Position numbers and translations under genes: made by a program | The notes under the pieces: generated by a model | What the model was told of the DNA's origin: nothing | Databases searched by the model: none | The model's input: only the letters and a program-made list of their open reading frames with translations | From: Candidatus Accumulibacter similis | Lineage (GTDB): Bacteria > Pseudomonadota > Gammaproteobacteria > Burkholderiales > Rhodocyclaceae | Assembly (NCBI GenBank): GCA_013347225.1 | Contig: CP054595.1 | Location: 1,426,001 to 1,490,000, forward strand | Length of the DNA stretch: 64,000 nucleotides | Direction of reading: 5' to 3' | Shown: positions 18,328-28,596 of the stretch, piece by piece | How positions within the stretch are numbered: the stretch's first letter is position 1 | Layout: every line of letters begins with the position of its first letter

Positions 18328-18975
18328 TTACGATGTCCTGCTGCCGGTACCGGCGGATGATCCTGCCGCGCGCACCGCCGCGACGAAGGCGCGCATCTTG
18401 TCGGCATCCTTGATTCCCTTGCTCGCCTCGACCCCCGACGACACGTCGACCGCGGCAGGCCGCAGGCGGCGGACCGCTTCGCCGACATTGTCCACATCCA
18501 GGCCACCGGAGAGAATCAGAGGCTTGCCAAGGGCTGCCGGCACCAGTGACCAGTCGAAGACCCTGCCGCCGCCGCCGTAGCCGTCGACGAAGGCGTCGAG
18601 CAGGATGGCCTGTGCCGACGGGAAAGACGACGCGTATTGTAGCAAATCGAGCCCCGGTCGGACGCGCGCCGCCTTGACATACGGACGGTCGAACTGGCGG
18701 CAGTAGGCCTCGTCCTCGTCACCATGAAACTGCAGCAGGTGCAGCGGGACCGTCGCCAGCGTTGCGCGTACCGTCTGCGGCTCGGCATTGACGAACAGCC
18801 CGACGACACAGACGAAGGGCGGCACCTCGCTGGCCAGGCGAGCGGCCGTCGACGGGTCGACGTAGCGAGGACTCGGCGGGTAGAAGACCAGTCCAAGCGC
18901 ATCCGCGCCCGCTTGCACCGCCTGCTGCAGGTCGTGCGCACGGGTGAGGCCGCAGATCTTGATGCGCGGGTTCAT
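18328..18975 (-). CDS. trpF: phosphoribosylanthranilate isomerase
   Basis: 215 residues. Catalytic Cys in the N-terminal KICGLT motif, the FYPPSPRYV segment, LLQFHGDE, and ILSGGLDVDNV at the phosphate site. Third step of the tryptophan branch. Start ATG 18975 overlaps the truA stop (ATGA); frames extending further upstream lie inside truA. Confidence 0.96.
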   Translation of the reverse strand: MNPRIKICGLTRAHDLQQAVQAGADALGLVFYPPSPRYVDPSTAARLASEVPPFVCVVGLFVNAEPQTVRATLATVPLHLLQFHGDEDEAYCRQFDRPYVKAARVRPGLDLLQYASSFPSAQAILLDAFVDGYGGGGRVFDWSLVPAALGKPLILSGGLDVDNVGEAVRRLRPAAVDVSSGVEASKGIKDADKMRAFVAAVRAAGSSAGTGSRTS

Positions 18976-19790
18976 GGCGTCGCAGTTGCAGTTGGGCCGG
19001 CAGCCGGCAGCAGCGAGAGGAAGTCGCTGGCCTCGGCAGCGGGCAGACCCCAGCGCGCCGGATAGTTTACGGCGACCAGGTAGAGGCCGGCGGCGGGAAA
19101 GGTTGGCGCCGCAAGGCGCCGGTCGCGACTTGCGAGCAGTTCGCCGATCCACTGCGGGCGGCGTCTGCCCTGGCCAATGACCACCAGACTGCCGACCAGG
19201 TTGCGCACCATGTGGTGCAGGAAGGCAGTGGCGACGAAATCGAGGACGACGAGGTCGCCGTGGCGGCGGATGTCCGCACGCTGCATGGTCTTCACCGGCG
19301 AGATCGCCTGGCACTCGGCTGCGCGAAAGGCGGAAAAGTCCTGTTCGCCGAGCAGCAGCATGGCGGCCTCCTGCATTCGTTGGAGGTCGAGCGGGTGATG
19401 GTACCAACCCACCCGCCCGTGCCACGTTCCGGAGCGGTGCATCCGGTTGAGCAGGAGGTAGCGATAATGCCGGGAAGAGGCTGACGAACGGGCGTGAAAG
19501 TCGCCGCCAACCCGCTGCGCCCAGCGAACGGCAACTGCCGCCGGCAGGAAGCTGTTGGCGCCGCGCACCCAGGAATGCATCGACCGTTCGAGGCCGGTGT
19601 CGAAATGGACCACCTGTCCCAGCGCATGGACGCCAGCATCGGTACGCCCGGCGCAGACGACGTGCAGCGGAACCTGGGCGAACCGTTGCAGTGCCTCCTG
19701 CAGCGCATCCTGCACCGTTCCTCCGCCCGGTTGCTGCTGCCAGCCGCGGAATCCGCTGCCCTCATATTCGACCGCCAGCGCGATCCGCAT
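18972..19790 (-). CDS. truA: tRNA pseudouridine(38-40) synthase
   Basis: 272 residues. Catalytic Asp in CAGRTDAGVHALGQVVHF, N-terminal ALAVEYEGSGFRGWQ, and the C-terminal FLHHMVRNLVG motif. Isomerises U38-U40 of the anticodon arm. Begins right after the stop of the upstream membrane-protein gene and overlaps trpF, consistent with the fimV-truA-trpF order of betaproteobacteria. Confidence 0.97.
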   Translation of the reverse strand: MRIALAVEYEGSGFRGWQQQPGGGTVQDALQEALQRFAQVPLHVVCAGRTDAGVHALGQVVHFDTGLERSMHSWVRGANSFLPAAVAVRWAQRVGGDFHARSSASSRHYRYLLLNRMHRSGTWHGRVGWYHHPLDLQRMQEAAMLLLGEQDFSAFRAAECQAISPVKTMQRADIRRHGDLVVLDFVATAFLHHMVRNLVGSLVVIGQGRRRPQWIGELLASRDRRLAAPTFPAAGLYLVAVNYPARWGLPAAEASDFLSLLPAAGPTATATP

Positions 19791-19793
19791 TCC

Positions 19794-20390
19794 TCAGGCC
19801 GCCGCGAGCGCAACCAGCGCCGGCAGGCTGATCAGCAGCAGCGCCATGAGCAGGTGGTCGCGGCGGGACAGGCTGCGATCGCTGAGTTCCAGAACCTGCG
19901 TTTGGCCGCTCGCAGGCGCGGCGAGCAGGGCGCGCCAGTCGGCCGGCCGCGGCAGGCGGTCGAGCATGTCGAGCACCAGCAGCAAACGGACGAGCGCCCG
20001 GTCGACATCGACCCTGCAGCGGCGCAATGGCGCGAGCAGCCGGTAGAATCCGCTCAGCAGCTCGGGAAGCGGCAGGTGTTGGCGCAGGACGACGACCGCC
20101 ATCAGCAGCAGCACCAGTCGCCCGGCATGGGTGCCGGCGTCGCGCAGGCCCTGCGTGCTGGGCGCGAGGGGGAAGTCCCAGACGGCATCGCCAGCGGTGC
20201 CCCAGGCCAGGATGAGCAGCAACGAACCAAGCAGCCAGCGGGCACGCCAGACGAGTTGCAGCCAGCGGCGCAACGCCACTGTGCCGCACAACGGCAGCAG
20301 GAGCAGCGCGGCAAGCAGCATTTCCGCCGCCAGAAGCTGGACGGCGACCACCACGAAGAGCCAGGCGGCAATGAGTGTACTGGGATGCAT
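19794..20390 (-). CDS. CbiQ/EcfT-like integral membrane protein
   Basis: 198 residues from ATG 20390 (an ATG at 20414 is also possible). Mostly hydrophobic, four to five predicted helices, with a central charged cytoplasmic stretch and the pattern LPELLSGFYRLLAPLRRCRVDVDRA, which resembles the coupling helices of ECF-transporter T components (CbiQ family). No ECF ATPase or S component is adjacent. It sits between fimV and truA, where most relatives I know of have nothing. Family assignment is tentative. Confidence 0.55.
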   Translation of the reverse strand: MHPSTLIAAWLFVVVAVQLLAAEMLLAALLLLPLCGTVALRRWLQLVWRARWLLGSLLLILAWGTAGDAVWDFPLAPSTQGLRDAGTHAGRLVLLLMAVVVLRQHLPLPELLSGFYRLLAPLRRCRVDVDRALVRLLLVLDMLDRLPRPADWRALLAAPASGQTQVLELSDRSLSRRDHLLMALLLISLPALVALAAA

Positions 20391-20471
20391 GTGGCTGCTC
20401 GGCCGCTGCTGCACCGGCCTCGGCGCGGGGACTGCAGCGGCGCGGTCGACGGGGCTCCGGTTGCTCTTCTG

Positions 20472-23400
20472 TTATTCGCGCAGTGCCGAGAGGAGGGCCA
20501 GGGCAGCCTGCCGCTGCGTCGCATCACCTTCGTTGACGACCTCCTGCAGCAACTCGCGCGCTCCTTCGGCATCGCCCATGTCCTGATAGGCCCTGGCGAG
20601 GTCGAGTTTCGTTGCCACTTCCTCACTGGAGCTGATCTCGATCTGGTCGGCCAACGCCGTCGCCTCGCCAAAGGCCGGGTTGACCTCGGTATCGGTCTGG
20701 TCTGAGGCAAAGTCGGGATTGACCACCGTATCGGCCTGGTCCGCTTCGAACGAGAAGTCGAGCGCGCCGATCATGGACGGCGTCGCTCCGGCGGTAAGGG
20801 TCTCCGGCTGTCCGAGATCGAGGGAGATCGAGGACATGTCGAAGGCCTGGGCCTGCATCGCCTCGCCGAGCACGGTCGACTCGGTGAGGCGGACATCGAA
20901 TTCCAGCGCTTCGGCACTGTCGGCAGCGTCTGCGAGCCCTTCGCCCAACCCAGCCTGCGGCTCGGTCGCCACGTTCCAAGCGGTTTCGTCCGCCGCCGGT
21001 TCGCTGAGATCAAACTCGAACTCGGGGCGGTTGTCGTCCGTCCGGTCGCCTGCCCGGGCCTCCGGCGCGACCAGCATGGTGACCTCGAGCGAACTCGCGT
21101 CGTCAATCAGGCGGGCAGTCTGGTGCTCCTCGTCGGCCGGGAACGCGTCCTTTGGCAGCGACGTTTCGAGGTCGAAATCGAGCGTTTGTTCGTGCTGTGG
21201 GTTGGCGAAAGCCAGCGTCGTCTCGAGGGCCGCTTCGCCGACATCGCGCTGTCCGGCCAAAGCGGTACCGCTCGCGCCGAGGTCGAAGTCGAGTTCCTCG
21301 AGGCCGGCGCCCATTGCCTGCGTTGCGGGCTGTTCCTCGCGGCTGGCTGTCGCAGCAGCGGTTGTCGTTGCTGCAGCGCCAACGGCAGCCACCATCCCTG
21401 CCAGCTGGCCTGGTCTGGTGAGCGTATCCTCGAGGGATTCGGGTGCCGCCGCGGCTCCTGCGCCGCCAGCGGTGGCCGGTGCCGGTTGGGGCGGCATGCT
21501 TGCCGTTTCCTCTCCCGTTCCCGGCTGACCGAACAGCGGGTTGTCCGGCATCAGCTGCCGTCCCATGCCGGCAGCCTTCTCCCACTCCGGACCGGCGCCG
21601 CCAGTCGCCGCGAAGAACTCCTGTGCCTGCGTCAGAAAGGGCTTTGCATCCGCCCGGGTCAGGTAGATCTCCAGCAGCTTGAGATGGATGGCGTGGCGCC
21701 CGGGGTCCTTCTGCTTTGCTTCGAGCAGGATCTCCTCGGCTTGGGCATCGCGCCCGTAAGCCATATAGACATCGGCCTCGGCAACGGGGTCGACTTCGTC
21801 GGTGTCGATGCTGCCCGGACCAGCCTGGCTGAAATCAGTCTGTCCGATCGAGTGCGAAGTGTCGACATTCTGTCCGCCGGTGTTGCGGAAGATCGATTTG
21901 TCGGCCACGCTCTCGCTGAACGGTGTCAATGTGCTGGGTGTCGCCAGCGTCGTTTCTCCCGAGCCTTCGCGACGGCGCTTGAAGAACCAGTAGGCGGCCA
22001 GCAGCGCCACGATGCCGCCACCGCCGGCGAGCGTCGCCGGGCTGCCCAGGAGATCGGCGAAGAAGCCCGGTTCCTCCACGACTGGTGGTGGCGGCGGCGG
22101 GGCCGGCTTGACCGGCGGTGGCTCGGCCGGCTTGGCTGCTTCCGCAACCGGCGCCGGTGGCGGGGCTTCGGCCCGCGGTGGCGGCGCCGGGACCCCAGAC
22201 TCGGCTGGCTGGCTCGCGGGCGCCGCTGCGGGCGCTGCCGCAACGGGGGTGGGCGTCGGCGCTGCTGCGGGGGCCGCAGCGACCACCGGGGCTGCTGGCG
22301 ATGGCGCCGCGGCGCCGCCCACCGTGGCCGCTGGCGGCTGTGTGGTCGGCGGCGTCGCTGCCGCTTTGCCGGCAGACTGACGCTCGAGATCCGCCAGTGT
22401 CTGGCTCTTCATTTCGAGCAGGCGCTGCAGTTCGGCAACGTTCCGTTCGAGGCTCGCCAGCCGTTCGTTGGCATCCCGGAGGGCCTTTTCCTTGGCGATC
22501 AGATCTTCATCGCCACGCTTCGGCGCCGGCTGCAGTTTGGCATCCGCGGGTTCGGTCCTCGAAACCTTGAGTTGATCCCGTGGCTCGACCGGTCCCGCCG
22601 CCTTGTCCTCGACCCGCGTGCTGACTCGGCCGGCCGCCTGCTGCCGTGGACCTTCCTCGCGCGCCGGCGCGTCTGCCGCGGCGGCGCCGAGCTTCTTGCG
22701 GTAAGCTCCCCAGTCGGCCGACTGGGCAACGATGACGGTCTTCGCCTCAGCGTTCGGGATCGTCTCGAGCGCCGCCCGATCCGGCACCGAAAGAACCTTG
22801 CCCGCTCGCAGGCGGTTGATGTTGCCTTGGTCGAAGGCATCCGGATTGGCCCGGAAAAGCCCCAGCAGCATCTGGTCGAGCGACACCCCCTCCGGCTTGA
22901 GTTCGCGCGCGATCTGACTCAGCGTCTCGCCGCGCTTGACCTCGTAGGTTGCCCCGCCGTCGCCGGCCGGGGGTCGCTGTTCGCTGGCACGTTGCCGTGG
23001 TGGTCGCGGCGCCCGTTCTTCGGCTGGCCGGCTTTCGGCTGGCGGCGTCGCCGCGACGATCGGTCGCGCAACGCTCGGCGCCGGCGCCGAGCGCGCGGCG
23101 AATTCCGGCGGATCGAGCAGGAACGTGTACTCGCGGAGGAGGCGGCCAGTCGGCCAGTTGAGTTCGACGAGCACGTCGACGAAGGGCTCGTTGATCGGTC
23201 GCGCCGACGTCAGCCGGATCACGGCCTGGCCGTTCGGGCGCTTGTCGACGCTCAGGGCGAGACCCGAGAGGATCGCCGTGTACTCCACCCCAGCCTGCTT
23301 GAACGCTTCCGGTGACGCGACCTGCGCCTTCAGCCCGGCCAGTTCCTCGCGGCTGGCAAAGACTTCCAACTCGGCGCGCAGTGGCTGCCCGAGTCCCGAG

Positions 23401-23534
23401 AAGACCGTCAGCTTGCCGAGCCCGGCGGCATGGCCGGGCAGCGGGAAAGCGGCGAGCGCCAGCGAAGAAGCGACGGCGCAGACGGAAGTCCGCAGTCTGA
23501 GCTTTGGTGCTGTGTGATTCAGTTTTTTGGCCAC
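20472..23534 (-). CDS. fimV: FimV-like polar/pilus assembly protein (LysM, coiled coil, TPR-like C-terminus)
   Basis: 1020 residues, at the upper end for FimV. Signal peptide to about residue 36 (ending GHAAGLGKL), FimV N-terminal domain (GKLTVFSGLGQPLRAELEV), a LysM-type domain near 195-260 (YEVKRGETLSQIARELKPEG), a coiled coil (LASLERNVAELQRLLEMKSQ), a Pro/Ala linker, one transmembrane helix near 500-515 (GGGIVALLAAYWFFKRR), an acidic cytoplasmic region, and a C-terminal TPR-like motif (KLDLARAYQDMGDAEGARELL). FimV organises the pole, type IV pili and T2SS in Pseudomonas; MSHA-type genes occur later in this window. Confidence 0.92.
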   Translation of the reverse strand: MAKKLNHTAPKLRLRTSVCAVASSLALAAFPLPGHAAGLGKLTVFSGLGQPLRAELEVFASREELAGLKAQVASPEAFKQAGVEYTAILSGLALSVDKRPNGQAVIRLTSARPINEPFVDVLVELNWPTGRLLREYTFLLDPPEFAARSAPAPSVARPIVAATPPAESRPAEERAPRPPRQRASEQRPPAGDGGATYEVKRGETLSQIARELKPEGVSLDQMLLGLFRANPDAFDQGNINRLRAGKVLSVPDRAALETIPNAEAKTVIVAQSADWGAYRKKLGAAAADAPAREEGPRQQAAGRVSTRVEDKAAGPVEPRDQLKVSRTEPADAKLQPAPKRGDEDLIAKEKALRDANERLASLERNVAELQRLLEMKSQTLADLERQSAGKAAATPPTTQPPAATVGGAAAPSPAAPVVAAAPAAAPTPTPVAAAPAAAPASQPAESGVPAPPPRAEAPPPAPVAEAAKPAEPPPVKPAPPPPPPVVEEPGFFADLLGSPATLAGGGGIVALLAAYWFFKRRREGSGETTLATPSTLTPFSESVADKSIFRNTGGQNVDTSHSIGQTDFSQAGPGSIDTDEVDPVAEADVYMAYGRDAQAEEILLEAKQKDPGRHAIHLKLLEIYLTRADAKPFLTQAQEFFAATGGAGPEWEKAAGMGRQLMPDNPLFGQPGTGEETASMPPQPAPATAGGAGAAAAPESLEDTLTRPGQLAGMVAAVGAAATTTAAATASREEQPATQAMGAGLEELDFDLGASGTALAGQRDVGEAALETTLAFANPQHEQTLDFDLETSLPKDAFPADEEHQTARLIDDASSLEVTMLVAPEARAGDRTDDNRPEFEFDLSEPAADETAWNVATEPQAGLGEGLADAADSAEALEFDVRLTESTVLGEAMQAQAFDMSSISLDLGQPETLTAGATPSMIGALDFSFEADQADTVVNPDFASDQTDTEVNPAFGEATALADQIEISSSEEVATKLDLARAYQDMGDAEGARELLQEVVNEGDATQRQAALALLSALRE

Positions 23535-23689
23535 GGCGCCACCCTGAGCTTCCAGATCGGAATTATTAAAATAACATCATGAAGTTAGCCATGCAAGCCA
23601 AACGTGTTTCTGAGCCTGTGCCGGTATCCCGCGGTTGGCTGGCGTCAGCGACCCGCGCTTCGCTTCGCGAATGGGCCGCATCGCTCGCC

Positions 23690-24820
23690 TCAATCCTCGA
23701 GCAGGATGCGCAGCATCCGCCGCAGCGGCTCGGCAGCACCCCACAGCAGTTGGTCGCCGACGGTGAAGGCGGCGAGGTACTCGGGACCCATGGCCAGCTT
23801 GTGCAGGCGACCGACGGGTATGGCCAGGGTGCCGCTGACAGCCGCCGGCGTCAGCTGGCGTTCGGTCGCCTCACGCTCATTGGCCACCACTTCCACCCAT
23901 GAGTTGCCCTGCGCGATGATGTCGGCAATCTCGTCCAGCGGCACGTCGCGCCTGAGCTTGACCGTCAGGCCCTGGGCGTGGCAGCGCATGGCGCCGATGC
24001 GCACGCAGAGGCCGTCGACCGGGATGCTTCCCGGCGCGCGAAAGGCAGGACGGCCGAGGATCTTGTTGCATTCCGCGCCGCCCTTCCACTCCTCCTTCGA
24101 TTGCCCGCCCTCGACCGGCACGTCGATCCACGGGATCAGGCTGCCGGCAAGCGCGGTCTGGCGGAAGCTTTCGGTCGGAAAGCCCGGCGAACGCATCGTC
24201 TCGGCGACGCGGCGGTCAATGTCGAGGATCGCCGCCGCCGGATCGGCAAGCTGCGCCCTGACGGCATCGTGCAGTGCGCCCATCTGCAGCAGTAGTTCGC
24301 GCATGTTCTGCGCGCCGGCGCCGGACGCTGCCTGGTAGGTCATGGCGCTGATCCAGTCCACGAGGTCGTGGCGGAAGAGGCCGCCGAGGGCCATCAGCAT
24401 CAGGGATACGGTACAGTTGCCACCGATCCAGTTGCGCCCCCCCTTGCCGAGGGCGCTGCGGATCACATCGAGGTTGACCGGATCGAGAATGATCACCGCT
24501 TCGTCATGCATGCGCAGCGTCGACGCGGCATCGATCCAGTGGCCCTGCCAGCCGGCACTCCGCAGCCGGGGAAAGATCTCCCTCGTATAGTCACCACCCT
24601 GGCAGGTGATGATGATGTCCATGCCGCTGAGGGTCTCGATCGACATCGCGTCGTGCAGCGTGCCGGCCTCCTTGCCGGCGACTGTCGGCGCCCGGCCACC
24701 GGCCGCCGAGGTCGAGAAGAAGTGCGGGGCGACGTGCTCGAAATCCCCCTCCTCCAGCATTCGCTGCAGGAGGACCGAGCCCACCATGCCGCGCCAGCCA
24801 ACCAGACCAAGCGTTCTCAT
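23690..24820 (-). CDS. asd: aspartate-semialdehyde dehydrogenase
   Basis: 376 residues. NADP-binding [14 protein letters not shown] at the N-terminus, catalytic cysteine in [10 protein letters not shown], and the typical proteobacterial-type insert. Makes aspartate semialdehyde for lysine/DAP, threonine and methionine synthesis. ATG 24820 immediately follows the leuD stop (TAGATG), so it is in the leu operon; fimV follows downstream. Confidence 0.96.
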   Translation of the reverse strand: MRTLGLVGWRGMVGSVLLQRMLEEGDFEHVAPHFFSTSAAGGRAPTVAGKEAGTLHDAMSIETLSGMDIIITCQGGDYTREIFPRLRSAGWQGHWIDAASTLRMHDEAVIILDPVNLDVIRSALGKGGRNWIGGNCTVSLMLMALGGLFRHDLVDWISAMTYQAASGAGAQNMRELLLQMGALHDAVRAQLADPAAAILDIDRRVAETMRSPGFPTESFRQTALAGSLIPWIDVPVEGGQSKEEWKGGAECNKILGRPAFRAPGSIPVDGLCVRIGAMRCHAQGLTVKLRRDVPLDEIADIIAQGNSWVEVVANEREATERQLTPAAVSGTLAIPVGRLHKLAMGPEYLAAFTVGDQLLWGAAEPLRRMLRILLED

Positions 24821-25483
24821 CTATGTACCTTTCGCGGGAGATGCTTCGACAAACAGCCACGGCTGCTCGCGACGCCGCCGTCCTTCAAAGGCCCTGATCA
24901 GCTCGGCATGGCGCAGGCTCAGGCCGATGTCATCGTAGCCGTTGAGCAGGCAGTCGCGCCGGAACGGATCGACCTCGAAAGTCAGCGTCTGGCCATCGGG
25001 GCGGCAGACGCACTGTCTTTCCAGGTCGACGACCAGCCGGCAGCCGACCGTCGCCTCGACGAGCGCGAACAGCGAGTCGATCGCGTCGGCTGGCAGAACG
25101 ACCGGCAGGATGCCGTTCTTGAAGCAGTTGTTGTAGAAGATGTCGGCAAAACTCTCGGCAATCACTGCCCGCAGGCCGTAGTCGAGGAGTGCCCAGGGCG
25201 CGTGCTCGCGCGAGCTGCCGCAACCGAAGTTCTGTCGCGTCAACAGGATCTGTGCCCCCTGATAACGCGGTTGATTGAGCACGAAGTCGGGGTTGCGTGG
25301 CCGCTGCAAGCAGTCCTTGCCCGGTTCGCCGACATCCAGATAGCGCCACTCGTCGAACAGGTTGGGACCGAAACCCGAACGCCTGATCGACTTCAGGAAC
25401 TGCTTCGGTATGATCGCGTCGGTGTCGACGTTGGCGCGGTCGAGAGGCACCACGAGTCCGTCGAGGCGGGTGAATTTTTCCAT
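24821..25483 (-). CDS. leuD: 3-isopropylmalate dehydratase small subunit
   Basis: 220 residues. Swivel domain with [11 protein letters not shown] and the [13 protein letters not shown] motif. Works with LeuC to isomerise 2- to 3-isopropylmalate. Upstream is a small lipoprotein gene, then leuC. Confidence 0.96.
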   Translation of the reverse strand: MEKFTRLDGLVVPLDRANVDTDAIIPKQFLKSIRRSGFGPNLFDEWRYLDVGEPGKDCLQRPRNPDFVLNQPRYQGAQILLTRQNFGCGSSREHAPWALLDYGLRAVIAESFADIFYNNCFKNGILPVVLPADAIDSLFALVEATVGCRLVVDLERQCVCRPDGQTLTFEVDPFRRDCLLNGYDDIGLSLRHAELIRAFEGRRRREQPWLFVEASPAKGT

Positions 25484-25506
25484 GACAATCCTCTGCTGCA
25501 GGCAAT

Positions 25507-25635
25507 CTACCGGGCAGCCCGGCCAATCGCCTGGCCGCCCTTCTCGATATCCTTGCCGATCCCCTGTACCGTATTGCAGCCAGCGACGGCAATCGCCGCC
25601 AGCACAACGACCAGAAACCGGTTCAGTCGCTTCAT
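25507..25635 (-). CDS. entericidin A/B-family lipoprotein
   Basis: 42 residues from ATG 25635 with SD GGAG 6 bases upstream. Signal peptide with lipobox VAGC (Cys20), then the short entericidin signature [23 protein letters not shown]. Entericidins are tiny membrane lipoproteins tied to stress or toxin-antidote behaviour in E. coli. It lies between leuC and leuD, a placement known from many betaproteobacteria, and must be co-transcribed with them. Confidence 0.9.
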   Translation of the reverse strand: MKRLNRFLVVVLAAIAVAGCNTVQGIGKDIEKGGQAIGRAAR

Positions 25636-25651
25636 TTCTGCTCCCTGTCGC

Positions 25652-27058
25652 CTAGGTCCATTCGCTGACGTCGCAGAAATGGCCGGCAATTGCTGCCGCC
25701 GCGGCCATCTCCGGGCTGACGAGGTGCGTCCGGCCGCCGGCGCCCTGGCGTCCCTCGAAGTTGCGGTTCGAAGTCGAGGCGCAACGCTCGCCCGGCTCGA
25801 GACGGTCGGCGTTCATCGCCAGGCACATCGAGCAACCCGGCTCCCGCCACTCGAAACCGGCTGCACGAAAGATTTCGTGCAGCCCTTCGCTTTCCGCCTG
25901 CCGCTTGACCAGACCCGACCCGGGAACGACCAGCGCCAGCCGGATGTTGCTCGCCAGCTTGCGGCCGCGGACGATCGCTGCCGCCGCCCGCAGGTCTTCG
26001 ATGCGCGAGTTGGTGCACGAACCGATGAAGATCTTGTCCAGCCGGATTTCGCGGATCGGCAGGTTCGGCTGCAGCCCCATGTAGTGGAGCGCACGTTCGA
26101 TTCCCTGCCGGCGCAGCGGATCGCTTTCGTCGGCCGGGTCGGGAACCCGCGAATCGACCGCCACGACCATCTCCGGTGACGTTCCCCAGGTGACCTGCGG
26201 CCGGATGTCTGCCGCCTGCATCTCGAGCACGCAGTCGAACTCGGCGTCGGCATCGCTGTGCAGCCGGCGCCAGCAGGCGACGGCCCGCTCCCACATGTCG
26301 CCGGTCGGAGCGAAGGGGCGGCCGCGCAGGTAGTCGATCGTCACCTCGTCGACGGCGATCAGGCCGAGGCGGGCGCCCGCTTCGATCGCCATGTTGCAGA
26401 GCGTCATCCGGCCCTCCATCGACAGGCCGCGAATCGCGCTGCCGGCGAACTCGATCGCAAAACCGCTGCCGCCGGCGGTGCCGATGCGGCCGATGATCGC
26501 CAGTGCCACGTCCTTGGCGGTGACCCCCCGACCGAGAACGCCCTCGACCCGCACGAGCATCGTCCTCGATTTCTTCTGCAGCAGGCATTGCGTCGCCAGC
26601 ACATGCTCGACCTCGGAAGTACCGATGCCGTGTGCCATGCAGGCAAAGGCGCCATGCGTGCTGGTGTGCGAGTCGCCGCAGACGACCGACATGCCGGGCA
26701 GTGTCGCGCCGCTTTCCGGACTGACGACATGGACGATCCCCTGCCGCGGATCCTTGAACGGAAAGTAGGCCAGCGCCCCGATCTCGCGGATGTTCGCGTC
26801 GAGAGTCTCGATCTGCAGCCGGGACACCGGATCCTCGATGCCGCGGTCCCAGTGATCGGTCGGCGTGTTGTGGTCGGCGGTGGCGACGATCGACGACGCG
26901 CGCCAGGGCTTGCGTCCCGCGAGCTTGAGCCCCTCGAAGGCCTGTGGGCTGGTGACTTCGTGGACCAGGTGGCGGTCGATGTATACCAGCGCCGTGCCAT
27001 CGGCTTCCTGGTGGACGACGTGCTCTTGCCATAGTTTGTCGTACAGGGTTTGCGGCAT
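25652..27058 (-). CDS. leuC: 3-isopropylmalate dehydratase large subunit
   Basis: 468 residues from ATG 27058 ([10 protein letters not shown] matches the usual family start; ATG 27070 also has a ribosome site). Aconitase-type [4Fe-4S] protein: [13 protein letters not shown] and [11 protein letters not shown] supply the three cluster cysteines, plus [13 protein letters not shown]. First gene of the leftward leuC-lipoprotein-leuD-asd operon. Confidence 0.97.
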   Translation of the reverse strand: MPQTLYDKLWQEHVVHQEADGTALVYIDRHLVHEVTSPQAFEGLKLAGRKPWRASSIVATADHNTPTDHWDRGIEDPVSRLQIETLDANIREIGALAYFPFKDPRQGIVHVVSPESGATLPGMSVVCGDSHTSTHGAFACMAHGIGTSEVEHVLATQCLLQKKSRTMLVRVEGVLGRGVTAKDVALAIIGRIGTAGGSGFAIEFAGSAIRGLSMEGRMTLCNMAIEAGARLGLIAVDEVTIDYLRGRPFAPTGDMWERAVACWRRLHSDADAEFDCVLEMQAADIRPQVTWGTSPEMVVAVDSRVPDPADESDPLRRQGIERALHYMGLQPNLPIREIRLDKIFIGSCTNSRIEDLRAAAAIVRGRKLASNIRLALVVPGSGLVKRQAESEGLHEIFRAAGFEWREPGCSMCLAMNADRLEPGERCASTSNRNFEGRQGAGGRTHLVSPEMAAAAAIAGHFCDVSEWT

Positions 27059-27175
27059 CGTGTTCTCCATCCCGAATTCTCCATCCGCTGGGCGATGCGG
27101 AGGGCGGGATTATGTCACAGCGCCGGGGCTCCTGTCAGCGCCCGCCCCGGCGGTCGCGACCCGGCTGGGCCGCGC

Positions 27176-27345
27176 TCAGGGCGTCTTGTCGGCGGTCTCG
27201 CAAAGCGGCTGCACGCGCCCGGCGTAGAGGCGCAGGTCGGCATTGCGGGTTGCGTTCGCGGGATGGGTCGTGGCACAGCCGGCGACAGGCTTGCCAACAG
27301 CAGCAGGCAGCACCCGCGTGGCGGGGCAAGGTGGCGTTGCAGCAC
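27176..27345 (-). pseudogene. small lipoprotein gene with an apparent 1-base deletion at the lipobox
   Basis: Begins at GTG 27345, 4 bases after a strong ribosome site (GAGGAGGAAG) that overlaps the MFS stop. The first frame gives a signal peptide with CCLLLLASLS, but then runs into Pro/Arg-rich nonsense. Adding one base near 27280 switches to a frame reading VAGCATTHPANATRNADLR...LCETADKTP and ending at TGA 27176-27178. The join yields a textbook lipobox (LxAGC) and a 55-60 residue lipoprotein. Either a recent frameshift or a sequence error. Family not recognised. Confidence 0.55.
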
Positions 27346-27355
27346 GACTTCCTCC

Positions 27356-28549
27356 TCAGCGATCGGTGTCTTGAGCAACGCGCACGCGCGTCGGTTCGCT
27401 GACCTCGTCGTCAGCCGGGCGCACCCAGACGGCGACGATCAGCAGGCCGATCAGTGCCAGCAGCGAACTCAGGGCGAAGGTGGCTGTGGCGCCCCAGGCG
27501 TCCCAGGTCCAGCCACTGAGCAGACTGCCGAGCAGGCCGCCGGCACCAAAGGAAACGGTCGAGTAGAGCGCCTGGCCGCGCGTCTGGCAATGACCGGGAA
27601 ACCAGCGATTGACGGCCGCGATTGCCGCCGCGTGGTAGGCGCCGAAGGTCAGACCGTGCAGGAGTTGCGCCATGACCATCAGCCACAGCCAGTCAACCAG
27701 CTGGGCGATCATCAGGAAGCGCAGCACGGCGGCGGCGAAACTGAGCAGCAGGACGCGGCGCAGGCCGCATCGCCGCAGCAGGGTGACCATGAAGAAGAAG
27801 ACCACGATCTCCGCCAGGACGCCAAGCGACCACAGGCTGCCGACCAGGATTTTGCTGTAGTGGTGGTCGGAGAGGTGGATCGAGTAGAAGACGTAGAGCG
27901 CGCCATGCGCTGCCGACATCGCGAAGCAGGCGGCAAACAGCGCGCGCACACGCGTCTGCTGCAGGATTTGGCGCAGCAGCGGCTGCTCGCCTGCCGGCCG
28001 ATGCGTCGGAGCATCGGGAACGGTCATGGCGCAGGCCACGATGCCGGCGAGCGTGCCGACGATCACCCACAACAGCTTCGGCAGCGGCACGTGGTCGAGC
28101 AGTGCACCGGTGCCCATGACGGCGATGATGAAGCCGACCGAACCCCAGAGCCGGATACGGCTGTAACGTGCCGGGTCTTCGTGCAGATGGTCGAAGGTCA
28201 CGGCTTCGACGAGCGGCAGCGCGGCACTCCAGAAGAATGCGAGCAGCGCCATCGTCACGAGCATGGCTTCGAAGCTGCGGACCACGAAGAATGGCGTGCA
28301 GCCGAGCAGGCTGAGGACGCCCGCCAAGCGGACGACGGCAAGGCGGCGGTCGAGGCGCTCGGCGAGGGCACCCCAGAGGTAGGGCGCGAACAGACGCATC
28401 AACTGCATCTGCGACATCAGCAGACCGATGTCCCAGGCGGAAAAGCCGAGTGCTTGCAGGTAGAGCCCGAAATAGGGCGAGAACGCGCCAATGAAGGCGA
28501 AGTAGAAGAAGTAGTACCCGGAAAGGCGCCAATAGGGAAGCGCGTGCAT
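27356..28549 (-). CDS. MFS transporter, HcaT / nucleoside-H+ symporter-like (MFS_1_like)
   Basis: 397 residues, 12 predicted helices. N-terminus LSGYYFFYFAFIGAFSPYFGLYLQALGFSAWDIG and IRLWGSVGFI are hallmarks of the HcaT-like group (putative 3-phenylpropionate permeases in E. coli, of broad unknown substrate in betaproteobacteria). Followed by the frame-disrupted small lipoprotein gene. Substrate unknown. Confidence 0.88.
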   Translation of the reverse strand: MHALPYWRLSGYYFFYFAFIGAFSPYFGLYLQALGFSAWDIGLLMSQMQLMRLFAPYLWGALAERLDRRLAVVRLAGVLSLLGCTPFFVVRSFEAMLVTMALLAFFWSAALPLVEAVTFDHLHEDPARYSRIRLWGSVGFIIAVMGTGALLDHVPLPKLLWVIVGTLAGIVACAMTVPDAPTHRPAGEQPLLRQILQQTRVRALFAACFAMSAAHGALYVFYSIHLSDHHYSKILVGSLWSLGVLAEIVVFFFMVTLLRRCGLRRVLLLSFAAAVLRFLMIAQLVDWLWLMVMAQLLHGLTFGAYHAAAIAAVNRWFPGHCQTRGQALYSTVSFGAGGLLGSLLSGWTWDAWGATATFALSSLLALIGLLIVAVWVRPADDEVSEPTRVRVAQDTDR

Positions 28550-28596
28550 CCGGCGATTCTACCGGATGCACCTGCTGCGGGGCTGGCGGGTGGCGG

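Noticed and set aside
21123..23315. 730-residue plus-strand frame opposite fimV
   Set aside because: Composition is the antisense shadow of a Pro/Ala-rich gene; no ribosome site or domain.
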